Assembly: GCA_034675265.1 (NCBI GenBank)
Contig: JAUCDK010000029.1
Coordinates: 1 to 12,274, forward strand
Direction of reading: 5' to 3'
DNA length: 12,274 nt
Source of the DNA: UBA7396 sp034675265
GTDB lineage: Bacteria > Patescibacteriota > Gracilibacteria > BD1-5 > UBA6164
Shown here: positions 1-7,446 of the stretch, piece after piece
Layout of the letters: each line of letters opens with the position of its first letter
Numbering within the stretch: the first letter of the stretch is position 1
Program-made: the position numbers and the translations under genes
Notes under the pieces: generated by a model
Seen by the model: the letters and a program-made list of their open reading frames with translations, nothing else
Databases searched by the model: none
What the model was told of the DNA's origin: nothing

Positions 1-25
1 GTGCCATTAATAAGAAATAAATAAA

Positions 26-60
26 ATAAAAACATTGTAAAATTTTTACAATGTTTTTAT
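26..60. terminator. Perfect 17-bp hairpin terminator, probably bidirectional
   Basis: Arms 26-42 and 44-60 are perfect reverse complements with a single base between them, so the real loop is formed by opening a few central A-T pairs. The arms carry A-runs on the left and T-runs on the right, so the structure can terminate in both directions. It lies just past the stop of the minus-strand GGDEF gene and would also serve any plus-strand gene entering from the left. Positions 1-25 are too short to assign to a gene. Confidence 0.7.
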
Positions 61-64
61 TATG

Positions 65-832
65 TTAATGAGTGAGCACTCTATTTTTTCCATTATGCTT
101 TACTTGATACATAAGATTATCAGCCTTCTTAAATAAACTATCAGGAGTATCATTTAATGCACATTCAGTAACTCATCAAGAAAAAGTAATTTGTATTTTC
201 ATGGATGTTCTTGAAATGGGGTTATGAAGAAATTCTAGAACTTCATTGAGTCACTTTTCAAGTATAGCCTTACTTCATTTATATAAAATCATAAACTCCT
301 CTCATCAGTATCTGTAAATATTTTTCTCTCAAAATTTTCTTTGTAGTACTTCTGCAAGGTATTGCAATACTTTATCTCATCCTGTATGAGTATAAGTATC
401 ATTTATTTTTTTAAAATTATCCACATCAATAACAGCACATGAAAATCTTTCACCATTCTCTAGAAGATTTTTTTTAAAATTTGCAAAATCTTCTGCATAT
501 TTTTCTCTTCTATAGAGTCATGTTAGTTCATCTTTTTTTAATTTTTCTACTGTTGCTTTTAATTCGCTAATTTCCTCCATCATAATAGCTTGATTTTCTA
601 TTATTCATCTTGTAGAATTTTCTATAGTTTCTTTTAACTCCTCTATAGATAATGTTTCTTGCAGAGCCTTTTTTATTGCATCAGTATGTTCAGTAACATC
701 AGCGTTTCAACTGGTAATTGTTTCAACGAGTGATCAAAAAACTTGCGTTAATTCTATGACTGATTTATTTAAGTGTACCATATGAGTACATACTCAAGAT
801 TGTTTTTCACACGGGATTCCTCTTTTTTCCAT
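65..832 (-). CDS. GGDEF-domain diguanylate cyclase, soluble
   Basis: A 255-residue protein predicted to make cyclic di-GMP from two GTP. The C-terminal GGDEF domain starts at DELTGLYRR (about residue 105). It has the metal-binding stretch VIDVDNFKKIND (from D136) and the signature RYGGEEF with G176 and G177 both encoded by TGA. It also has FSGGVTE and the usual ending ADNLMYQVKHNGKNRV. The catalytic acidic residues are present, so activity is plausible. The canonical GH in the YGHxxGD motif is TH here (YTHTGGD). The RxxD inhibitory site is absent upstream of GGEEF. The N-terminal 100 residues contain no recognised domain, no signal peptide and no membrane segment, and residues 70-105 are Glu/Lys-rich and probably helical. 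ATG was chosen because it follows a good promoter at 850-879. The nearest upstream ATG (849-851) is out of frame. Confidence 0.9.
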
Positions 833-849
833 AACTTATTCTATTAAAC

Positions 850-879
850 ATATTAATAATATTTTAAAAAAAATGTCAA
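850..879 (-). promoter_or_regulatory. Promoter of the GGDEF gene
   Basis: On the minus strand there is TTGACA (874-879), an 18-base spacer and TAATAT (850-855). Transcription would start near 843, about 11 bases before the ATG at 832, giving a very short leader with no Shine-Dalgarno sequence. It sits in the 61-base gap after rpoD, so the GGDEF gene is probably transcribed separately as well as by read-through. Confidence 0.55.
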
Positions 880-893
880 ATTTATTTTTATGA

Positions 894-2243
894 CTAGAAA
901 AATTTTATTCTATCAGCATTTGGATGATCTTTTAATTTTTCAAGTGTTTTTGCTTCGATTTGTCTAATTCTTTCTCTTGTTACTCAAAATTCTTTTCCAA
1001 CTTCTTCTAAAGTATGAACATCTCATCAGTCGAGACCAAATCTCATGATAATAATTTTTCTTTCTCTTGGTGTGAGAAAGTCAAGCATTTCATAAAGATT
1101 TTCTTTTAGAAGAGTCATATTTGTTTCTTTATCTGGAGTAAGATTTTTATCATCTTCAATAAAATCTCATAAAGATGTATCTTCTTCGCTTCAAACTGGA
1201 GCATCAAGAGAAAGAATATCTTGAGAAATTCTCATGATTTGTCTTACTTTTCTGATGTCCATATCCATTTCTGTCGCGAGTTCCTCCATTAATGGTTCAC
1301 GAGTTAACTCTTGAGTTAATCTTCTATAGGTATGTGTAAATTTGTTAATTGTTTCGATCATATGAACTGGAACTCTAATGGTTCTTGCTTGGTCCGCAAT
1401 GGCTCTTGTAACTCATTGACGAATCCACCAAGTCGCATATGTAGAAAATTTAAATCATTTATCAGGATCAAATTTATCAACAGCTCTAAAAAGTCCAACA
1501 TTTCATTCTTGGATTAAATCAAGAAGTCAAAGTCATCTTCCCATATATTTTTTTGCAATAGAAACCACCAGTCTCAGGTTTGCAGCAGCAAGTTTTTTTC
1601 TTGCTTCTTGGTCTCATTTTTTTATTTTTCTTCCAAGATCAATTTCTTCTTCTGCTGTTAGAAGACTTACTCTTCCTATTTCATTCAAGTACATTCTAAT
1701 ACTGTCATCACTGATTTCAGAAAGAGAAATAGTTACTTTTTCAACATCTTCTTCGTTGTCTTTTTTTTCAACATCAAATAAATTATCTTTATCCAATGTA
1801 TCAACGATTTCAATTTTGAGTTGTAAAAATCTTACATATATTTCATCGAGTAAATCCAAATCATCTTCAGCTTGAGGAAGAGCAGCCATAATTTCATCTT
1901 GAGTGATTTTTCCATCTTTTTTTCATTTTCTCATGAGTTCTTGAATTTCTTCAGGCATCCCATCGAGCATTTCTTTTGGAACTTCCACGTCAATGAATTT
2001 TTGTAATCATTTCCCAAGTCTTCTTTTGTCTTCAGATCTATCAATAGGCATTTTTTTAAGTCCTTTTTCTAATCTTTTATCATCTCAAAGTAAATCATCT
2101 TCATCTATATTATCTTCTTCTTCCCATAAATCTTCATCCGTAGGTTCTAGTTTTTCATCAATTTCCTCTTCTTCAAAATTAAGTTCATCTAAATTTACCT
2201 CTTCAATAAGATTTTCTTCATCTTGTTTTGATTTTTTTGACAT
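894..2243 (-). CDS. rpoD: Primary RNA polymerase sigma factor (sigma-70, RpoD)
   Basis: A 449-residue housekeeping sigma factor that directs RNA polymerase to -10/-35 promoters. The N-terminus is highly acidic (residues 1-55). A region 1.1-like segment follows (KDGKITQDEIMAAL). Region 1.2 is ISDDSIRMYLNEIGRV. Region 2 contains LRLVVSIAKKYMGRG, DLIQEGNVGL and FSTYATWWIRQGVTRAIADQ, with W272 and W273 encoded by TGG. Region 4 ends in VTRERIRQIEAKTLEKLK (residues 421-438). About 15 glycines are TGA. Position 277 in region 2.4 is Gly (TGA) where most RpoD proteins have Ala (IRQAIT). The ATG at 2243 gives MSKKSKQ. A TTG at 2285 with an AAGAAGG seven bases upstream would add 14 hydrophobic residues, which is unusual for a sigma factor, so I prefer the ATG. 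It lies downstream of dnaG, as in the macromolecular synthesis operon. Confidence 0.97.
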
Positions 2244-2283
2244 AAAAATCGGGTTAAAAAATATAATGTTCTTTAAAATAAAC

Positions 2284-2312
2284 AAAAAAACACCTTCTTA
2301 TCTTATTGAAGG
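2284..2312 (-). promoter_or_regulatory. Hairpin plus T-run in the rpoD leader (possible attenuator)
   Basis: Read on the minus strand, CCTTC (2308-2312) and GAAGG (2293-2297) can pair around a 10-base loop and are followed by TG and seven T. This has the shape of a weak intrinsic terminator between dnaG and rpoD. The second arm is also part of AAGAAGG, the best Shine-Dalgarno-like sequence in the region, at ideal spacing from a TTG codon at 2283-2285. It may be a leaky terminator, an attenuator or simply a ribosome binding site. A five-pair stem is weak. Confidence 0.3.
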
Positions 2313-2390
2313 GAGAAAATAGTTTATTTATTTGTTGTATTACTTTTCATTTAATTTTACTAATTTTTTTATAGTAAATATAACGGCGGC

Positions 2391-2418
2391 ATTGTACTCA
2401 AAAAAAAATAAAATTCAA
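2391..2418 (-). promoter_or_regulatory. Candidate rpoD promoter
   Basis: On the minus strand, TTGAAT (2413-2418) immediately follows the dnaG stop codon. A 16-base spacer leads to TACAAT (2391-2396). Transcripts would carry a leader of about 140 bases that includes the hairpin at 2284-2312. A small GC-rich patch (GCCGCCG, about 2384-2390) sits just downstream of the -10 box. The region is AT-rich, so chance matches are possible. Confidence 0.4.
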
Positions 2419-4092
2419 CTATTTTTTTATTTTTAGTATTTCTTTGTATTCGTTCAATGCTTCTAGGTCTCCAGCATTAATTCTTTGTTTAATACTGCTT
2501 TCAGCATTCTTAAGTGTATCTTTGTTGAGTTTTTGGATAGTTTTTGCAATAATTGATTCAATTTTATCATCATTTTTTACCAGAGAATTTTCAAGTTGGG
2601 CTTTGATTTCAAGAGCTTCATCACTTTGAGAAAGAGCTAAATATTGATTTTTTTTATTTATCTCAAATCCTTGAATAATATCAGGTCATTTTTCTAAAAT
2701 ATTTTGTAAATCTTGTCATAAATACTTATGAAATTGAATTTGTTCATTGATAAAGGCAAGTTTTTCTGGATATTTTATAATATATCAAATGACTAAATCT
2801 TCACTGGTAAGTTTATGAGGAGTTTTTACTTCAAATTCATCAGCTCTTTTTTCTAATTTTGTTTTATTATATTCAAGATAAACGATATCGATTTTGATAT
2901 CAAGTTTTTTTGAAATTTCTTTTAAATAAAAATCTTTTTCAATATTATCTTGATAGTTTTTCACAATTTGTAAAAGTTTTTTTAACATTTCTTTTTTATC
3001 TTGCAGACTTTCACTTTCTTGCATTTGTTTGAGATAATATCAAATAGGAGAAAGCGCATTATCAATCAATTTTTGAAAATCTCATCCTGATTTTATAATT
3101 TCATCTGGATCTTTTCATCAATCAAGGGAGATAATTTTTACTTCTAGGTCTTTATTTTTGAGCATTTCAATAGAAAGATTGGTTGCTTGTGCTCAGGCTC
3201 AGTCATTATCAAAACATAAATAAATTTTTGAAGTTAATTTTTTTATCACTCAAATATGTTTTTCTGTTAAAGCAGTTCCACTCACACAAACAGTATTTTT
3301 AAAACCAGCTTGATGTAAGGAAATAGTATCCATATATCATTCTGTGATAATAAGAAAATCTTTTTTTGTAATCTCTGATCTTGCTTGAAACATTCCGTAT
3401 AAAATACTTGATTTATCATAGATTTGAGAAGCAGGTGAATTGAGGTATTTTGGTTCTCAATGTTCAATAATTCTTCCAGCAAGTCCAACAATATCTCCAC
3501 GAATATTTTTTAAAGGAAAAATAATTCTCCCAATAAATTTATCTTTTCTTGATTTTATATCAGAAAAAACATTACTTTCTGTGATAAGTGCATCATCATA
3601 TCATTTTTGTTTTAAATAATTATAGAGTTCCACTCAACTGTCTGCATATCAAAAATCAAAAGTATTTATACTTTCTGTATTGAGTCATCTGTCTATTAAG
3701 TATTTTTGAATACCAGGATTATTTTCTAAACTGGTTCTATAATATCTCACGATATCTTTAAAAAGAGAATATACATTTTTTCTTAAAGTTTCTTTTTCTT
3801 TATCGTATCATTTAATTTTTACTCCTGTAATAGAAGAAAGTATTTCCATAGCTTCTTTAAAATCACAATTTTCTACATCCATGATAAATTTGAGAGGTCA
3901 TCCTCATCTGTGACATCAAAAACAATGTGCGATTTGTTTTGAAGGACTGATAACAAAACTCGGAGTTTTTTCATTGTGACCAGGAAAAGGGCAAAGAGCT
4001 TTATAATTTACTCACGCCTTTTTTATATTGGTGTATTTTTTTACCAATTCAACAATGTCTATACTTGATTCGAGTTCTTCTACTTGTGACAT
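2419..4092 (-). CDS. dnaG: DNA primase DnaG
   Basis: A 557-residue primase that makes the RNA primers for DNA replication and acts with the replicative helicase. The N-terminal CHC2 zinc finger runs CPFPGH (C34, H39) to CFGC (C57, C60). The usual CPFH spacing is widened by two residues (Pro-Gly). The conserved NEKTPSF follows at residues 40-46. The TOPRIM catalytic core has EGYMD (E251-D255) and LCFDNDGAG (D295, D297), then LDGGKDPDE. The C-terminal part after about residue 350 is weakly conserved and would be the helicase-interaction region. Many glycines, including those of EGYMD and DNDGAG, are TGA. The start MSQVEELESSIDIVE matches the normal DnaG N-terminus, and the stop is TAG. It is upstream of rpoD on the same strand, the standard dnaG-rpoD pair. 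Confidence 0.97.
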
Positions 4093-4111
4093 ATTTTTAA
4101 AAAAGAAATAT

Positions 4112-4140
4112 TTATTACAAAGTGTATTTTTTTTTGTGAA
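4112..4140 (-). promoter_or_regulatory. Candidate dnaG promoter
   Basis: On the minus strand, TTCACA (4135-4140), a 17-base spacer and TAATAA (4112-4117) lie about 20 bases before the dnaG ATG. It is placed directly after the hairpin that ends the upstream 4179-4883 gene, which fits an independent transcription start for dnaG-rpoD. Confidence 0.45.
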
Positions 4141-4143
4141 AAA

Positions 4144-4190
4144 GTAAAGAATAAAAAGACTTTATGAAAAAAGTCTTTTTATTCTTTTAC
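4144..4190. terminator. Long hairpin terminator after the 234-residue gene
   Basis: Arms 4144-4162 and 4171-4190 pair almost perfectly (19 pairs with one bulged T) around an 8-base loop. The stop codon of the minus-strand gene (4179-4181) lies inside the stem. It separates that gene from the dnaG promoter. Confidence 0.65.
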
Positions 4191-4883
4191 TTGAAGTGTA
4201 AAGTTTCTTTGAATTCTTGGAATAGAAAATTGAAGAATTCCATTTTTTGCTTTCAATGCAGTTTCTTTTACTCTGTCTTGATTGTAAATAGTGTATTCTC
4301 CAGAATTTGGATCCTTTGAGATGATAAATTTTGTAGGGATATTTTCATTTCCTGCCATTTCTTTTTTAAGATTTGGAAGATAAATATCAAGTTCGAGTTC
4401 ATATTCTCCTTTTGCATTAAATTGATTTAATTTTGGATATTTTGCACTTCCAATATTAATATTTTCTCATTTTCCTGAAATATTTCCTCAAACTATAAAA
4501 AAATTAGGTTCTGAAATAATTTCTGGAATACTATTATTTTGAGAATGATTCAAAACTCAAGCATAAATTTCATATTTATCTATTTTTGTCATATCTCAGA
4601 GAATTTCTTTTAATTGTAAAACATCATCGTTATTTTCTGTTTCTTCAGAGAGTTGTTCGCTCATATCAATAATAACATTTCTGACAAAATTTCTATATTC
4701 AATTTTTTCTCTCGGAGCAAGGAAATCAAAAGCAGCAAAGAAAATATGTTTTTTTTCTTGAGACATTGGAGTTTGATATCTTTCACGGATGAATTCTAAA
4801 AGCAGAGGATTCAGTTTTCTTTTTATTTGTTCTATTGCAGGAATTTGTTCTATAGGTTCTGTTATATCGATATTTTGTAGCAT
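4179..4883 (-). CDS. Hypothetical protein, 234 residues
   Basis: I do not recognise this protein. It reads through in-frame TGA codons (for example after KEIL, residue 96, and the GG of FFIVGGN), uses the same codons as its neighbours, has its own promoter and terminator, and therefore looks real. The N-terminal half (residues 1-95) is charged and probably helical, with FLAPREKIEYRNFVRNV in the middle. The C-terminal half is richer in beta-type residues and in Asn and Gly (ISGKGENINIGSAKYPKL) and ends IPRIQRNFTLQVKE. There are no Cys residues, no signal peptide and no membrane segment. It is probably cytoplasmic. The ATG at 4881-4883 is the only good in-frame start and is preceded by a 17-base-spaced promoter. 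It could be a lineage-specific gene of SR1/Gracilibacteria, but I cannot test that here. Confidence 0.8.
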
Positions 4884-4914
4884 ATGACTTTATTTAAATA
4901 ATTAAATTTGCTTT

Positions 4915-4943
4915 ATTGTAACATAAAAACTTTTATTTTGCAA
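4915..4943 (-). promoter_or_regulatory. Promoter of the 234-residue gene
   Basis: On the minus strand, TTGCAA (4938-4943), a 17-base spacer and TACAAT (4915-4920) lie in the divergent intergenic region. The leader would be about 25 bases. TTGCAA is itself a palindrome, so the same bases read identically on the tmk strand. Confidence 0.55.
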
Positions 4944-4951
4944 AAAATAGC

Positions 4952-4957
4952 TATACT
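4952..4957 (+). promoter_or_regulatory. Possible -10 box of the tmk operon
   Basis: TATACT is a good -10 hexamer about 31 bases upstream of the tmk ATG. No convincing -35 box is found 16-18 bases upstream (ACTTTT at 4929-4934 is the closest). It is offered as the likeliest start of the tmk-yraN-gpsA transcript, with low confidence. Confidence 0.3.
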
Positions 4958-4987
4958 TTACAAGAAATACTTTCTAACAAAAAAATT

Positions 4988-5680
4988 ATGTTTATAGTTA
5001 TTGATGGAATTGATGGAAGTGGAAAATGAACTCAAGTTGAAATTTTAAGAAAACATTTTGAATGACTTGGAAAAAAAGTGAAAATTCTTGATTATCCAAG
5101 ATATGGTCACCAATCATCTTTTATGGTTCAAAAATATTTAAATGGAGAATATGGGAAAACTCTTTCTCCAAAACTTGCATCTATTTTTTATGCAATTGAT
5201 AGATATGATTCTATGATGGATAAAAAATATGTTGATTTTGAAGAATATGATTATATTATTTCTAATCGTTATGTTTCAGCAAGTATGATTCATCAAACTG
5301 GAAAAATTGAAAATGACGAAGAATCAAAAGAATTTTTAGATTGGCTCTATGATTTAGAATATAATATTTTTTGAATCCCAAAACCAGATAAAGTTATTTT
5401 CTTAAATGTAACTCCAGAAGTAAGTCAAAAACTTGTTTTACAAAAAGAAGAAAGACAATATTTAAAAGATGGAAAAAAAATGGATCTTCATGAAGAAGAT
5501 ATAAATCATCTTCAAAATGCTTGGAAAAAAGCAATGAAAGTAGTCGATATGTATGATGATTGGGTAAAAATTGATTGTGTTGAAAATGGTGAAATATTAC
5601 CAATAGAAACTATTACTGATAAAATTTTGTTTGAAATTTGAAGGGAAGAACAAAAAAATCAAATGATACTTGATGTGTAA
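4988..5680 (+). CDS. tmk: Thymidylate kinase (dTMP kinase)
   Basis: A 230-residue enzyme that phosphorylates dTMP to dTDP with ATP, needed for dTTP supply. The P-loop is IDGIDGSGKGTQ (residues 5-16), where G14 is TGA; this is one of the clearest proofs of UGA as Gly. DYPRYG (about residues 35-40) corresponds to the conserved dTMP-binding D-x-P. ISNRYVSASMIHQ (about 95-107) is the conserved R-Y substrate segment. The lid contains RQYLKDGKKMDLHEED. Length is normal to slightly long for the family. It starts at the ATG of MFIVIDG, with no Shine-Dalgarno sequence. It is the first gene of a tight operon: five bases separate it from yraN. Confidence 0.95.
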
Positions 5681-5685
5681 AAAAT

Positions 5686-6042
5686 ATGAAAAAAATTTGA
5701 GATAAAGCAGAACTTTTAACAATAGAATATTTAAAGAAAAAAGAGTATAAAATTTTAGAAACAAATTTTAAATTTTCTACTTTGTGAGAAATCGATATTA
5801 TAGCTCAACTTTGAGAAATAACTATCTTTGTAGAAGTAAAATATAGAAGTAGTGAAAAATTTTGAACATGAGAAGAATCTCTTTCAAAAAATAAGCTTTT
5901 TAAACTACAAAAAACAATAGAATATTATTGTGTAACTCATAAAATAGATTTTGAAAAAATACAATTTGATGTTATTTCAATTTCAAAATGAGAACAAAGT
6001 TATAAATTAATTCATTATAAAAATCAATCGTTATGAAAATAA
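5686..6042 (+). CDS. yraN: UPF0102 (YraN-family) endonuclease-like protein
   Basis: A 118-residue member of the YraN/UPF0102 family, whose fold is that of a restriction-endonuclease-like nuclease and whose cellular role is poorly defined. The family signature is visible: GEIDIIA (residues 34-40) and IFVEVKYR (47-54), giving the D37, E50, K52 catalytic-type triad. FG (59-60) follows, then QFDVISI (93-99) near the C-terminus. Both Gly residues of the signature region are TGA. Length is typical for the family (about 120). It begins five bases after tmk and overlaps the start of gpsA by ten bases in another frame, so translation is probably coupled. Confidence 0.9.
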
Positions 6043-6983
6043 TTGTTATTTGAGTATGAGCATTTGGTTTTGCAATACTTAATCATCTTTCAAAAAATCA
6101 TCAAAATACAGAATTTTTTGCTTATGAAAGAGATGAATTAGTGCTTCAAAATCTAAAAAATACAAGAGAAAATCCATATTTTTTCTCTGGAATAAAATTA
6201 AAAGAAAATGTTACTTTTCTTGATAATTTAGATAATATTTCAGATTTTGATGTGATTATTATTGCTATTCCAGCTCAATTTGTAGGAAATTTTATCAAAA
6301 ATATTCAAAATAATTTAAAATTTGGAGTTACTTTTTTAAATCTATCAAAATGAATTAATAATGAAACACTTCAAACTCCAAGTGATATTTTACAAAAAGA
6401 ATTGTGAAGTTTTTCATACAATTATGCCATTCTATCAGGTGGAATGATTGCTTGAGAATTAGTAGAAGAAAAAATACTTTGAGCTCAAATTTGATGTGAA
6501 AATATAGAAATTGCAAAACAGCTTCAATATTATTTTGAAAATAAAAACTTAAAAATTTCTCTTTCAACAAACACAAAAAATATTGAATTATTTGGAAGTT
6601 TAAAAAATATTTTTGCATTATATATGTGATATTTAGAAGCATCAGGACTTTGAATGTCATCAATTTGATATTATTTTTGTGAACTTTATAAAGAAATCCC
6701 TGTATTACTTCAAGATTTATGATGAGAACAAAATATAGAATTTTCTGATTTTTCTTTGTGATGAGATTTAATAGCAACTTGTTTTTGAAATTCAAGAAAT
6801 AGATATTTTTGAAATTTAGTGTGAAAATGAAAAACTGCAAAAGAGGCAGAAGAAATTTTAAAACAAGAAAAAAAACATGCAGAATGATATTATACGCTTT
6901 TATGAATTCAAAATGTCATTTTACAAAATGAAAAATTACCAGAATTTGGGAAAATAGTACAAATTTTTCTTTCAAATAAATAA
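6033..6983 (+). CDS. gpsA: NAD(P)H-dependent glycerol-3-phosphate dehydrogenase
   Basis: A 316-residue enzyme that reduces dihydroxyacetone phosphate to sn-glycerol 3-phosphate for phospholipid head groups. The Rossmann motif is IGVGAFGFAI (residues 6-15), with GxGxxG intact and two of its glycines TGA. LNLSKGI contains K106. ILSGGMIAGEL follows. GSLKNIFAL contains K191, the conserved lysine of the C-terminal domain. GGDLIATCFGNSRNRYFGN (from residue 243) is the GpsA signature, with GG both TGA. Length is close to the family norm (about 330). It is the last gene of the tmk-yraN-gpsA operon, starting inside the yraN stop region, and its stop lies in the shared hairpin at 6980-7015. A CPR-type cell with gpsA implies some capacity to make glycerophosphate locally. 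Confidence 0.95.
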
Positions 6984-7015
6984 AAAGATACTTCAGAAAT
7001 GAAGTATCTTTTTAT
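6980..7015. terminator. Bidirectional terminator between gpsA and the Fur-like gene
   Basis: Perfect 15-bp arms (6980-6994 and 7001-7015) flank a 6-base loop, with A-runs on the left and T-runs on the right. The gpsA stop (6981-6983) and the convergent minus-strand stop (7012-7014) both lie inside the stem, so one structure serves both transcripts. Confidence 0.8.
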
Positions 7016-7359
7016 TTTGTAAATGTTCCAAAGATTTTTATATCATAATTATTCGCCTCAAATCATTTTGGAAGGACAAAGTTAGGAATAGTTTCCATAT
7101 CGATATCAACAATATCTCCGGTCATTTCATCAATGAGATGAATATGAGGAGCTTTTGCTTTTTCAAAATATGTTTTTTTACTTGCTCAAATTACTTTTTT
7201 TAGCATTCATTCAGAAGCTAATTCTTCAACGTTTCTATAGATAGAAGATTTTCCTGCATTTGGATGTTTTGCAGAAATATATTCAAAAATCTCATCAACC
7301 GTAAGATGTTTATTATCACAAATATTAATAATGTCTTGAGTATAAAAATGAGTTTTCAT
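7012..7359 (-). CDS. Fur-family transcriptional regulator lacking the Cys zinc site
   Basis: A 115-residue winged-helix regulator of the Fur/PerR/Zur type. The DNA-binding half is clear: LTVDEIFEYISAKHPNAGKS (residues 19-38), then IYRNVEELASEGMLKKV (40-56), matching the Fur recognition helix and wing; G51 is TGA. The second half keeps PHIHLIDEMTGDIVDID (71-87), which aligns with the family's HHHLIC..CG.I.D segment, but both cysteines of that CxxC are missing and the only Cys is C14. The protein is also about 25 residues shorter than typical Fur. It therefore probably lacks the structural zinc site, and the metal or signal sensed is unknown. Its ATG abuts a 20-bp palindrome, and a Fur-box-like palindrome lies further upstream, which suggests autoregulation. 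Confidence 0.8.
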
Positions 7360-7406
7360 AAAAAATAGTTTACAATAAATTATATTTTTATTGTAAACTA
7401 TTTTTT
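7360..7406. repeat. 20-bp perfect palindrome directly before the Fur-like gene
   Basis: Arms 7360-7379 and 7387-7406 are exact reverse complements with a 7-base centre. The core of each arm is TAGTTTACAATAAA or its complement. On the minus strand it ends in six T immediately before the ATG at 7359. It could be an operator covering the promoter and start site of the Fur-like gene, or an intrinsic terminator or attenuator for transcripts from the upstream membrane-protein gene. The U-tract favours termination; its position over the -10 region favours an operator. Confidence 0.6.
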
Positions 7407-7416
7407 AAAATGTCAA
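7390..7416 (-). promoter_or_regulatory. Candidate promoter of the Fur-like gene
   Basis: On the minus strand there is a perfect TTGACA (7411-7416), a 15-base spacer and TACAAT (7390-7395). The spacer is short. A TATAAT further downstream (7379-7384) is too far from this -35. The -10 box lies within one arm of the 7360-7406 palindrome, so a protein bound there would block transcription. Confidence 0.4.
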
Positions 7417-7446
7417 ATTTAAATGAGAATTATTCTTATTTAAATT
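7416..7446. promoter_or_regulatory. Fur-box-like palindrome
   Basis: A 15-1-15 inverted repeat with one mismatch, centred on TGAGAAT-T-ATTCTTA (7424-7438). This resembles the 7-1-7 Fur/PerR box of Bacillus (TGATAATNATTATCA) with the same spacing. It begins at the -35 box of the Fur-like gene and overlaps the stop codon of the membrane-protein gene. The arms contain almost no GC, so it is a weaker candidate for a terminator than for a protein-binding site. The site assignment is by similarity only. Confidence 0.45.

Noticed and set aside
1..24. Possible tail of a plus-strand gene ending in TAA
   Set aside because: Too few codons to judge; stops occur in several frames and nothing identifies a product.
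1993..2322. Ser-rich plus-strand open frame of 109 codons
   Set aside because: It is the antisense of the acidic N-terminus of rpoD: GAA/GAT codons read backwards give Ser and Phe runs.
6355..6840. 161-codon minus-strand open frame opposite gpsA
   Set aside because: It lies entirely antisense to the well-conserved gpsA read with UGA as Gly, and its product is a Phe/Leu/Ile-rich low-complexity sequence typical of antisense AT-rich DNA.
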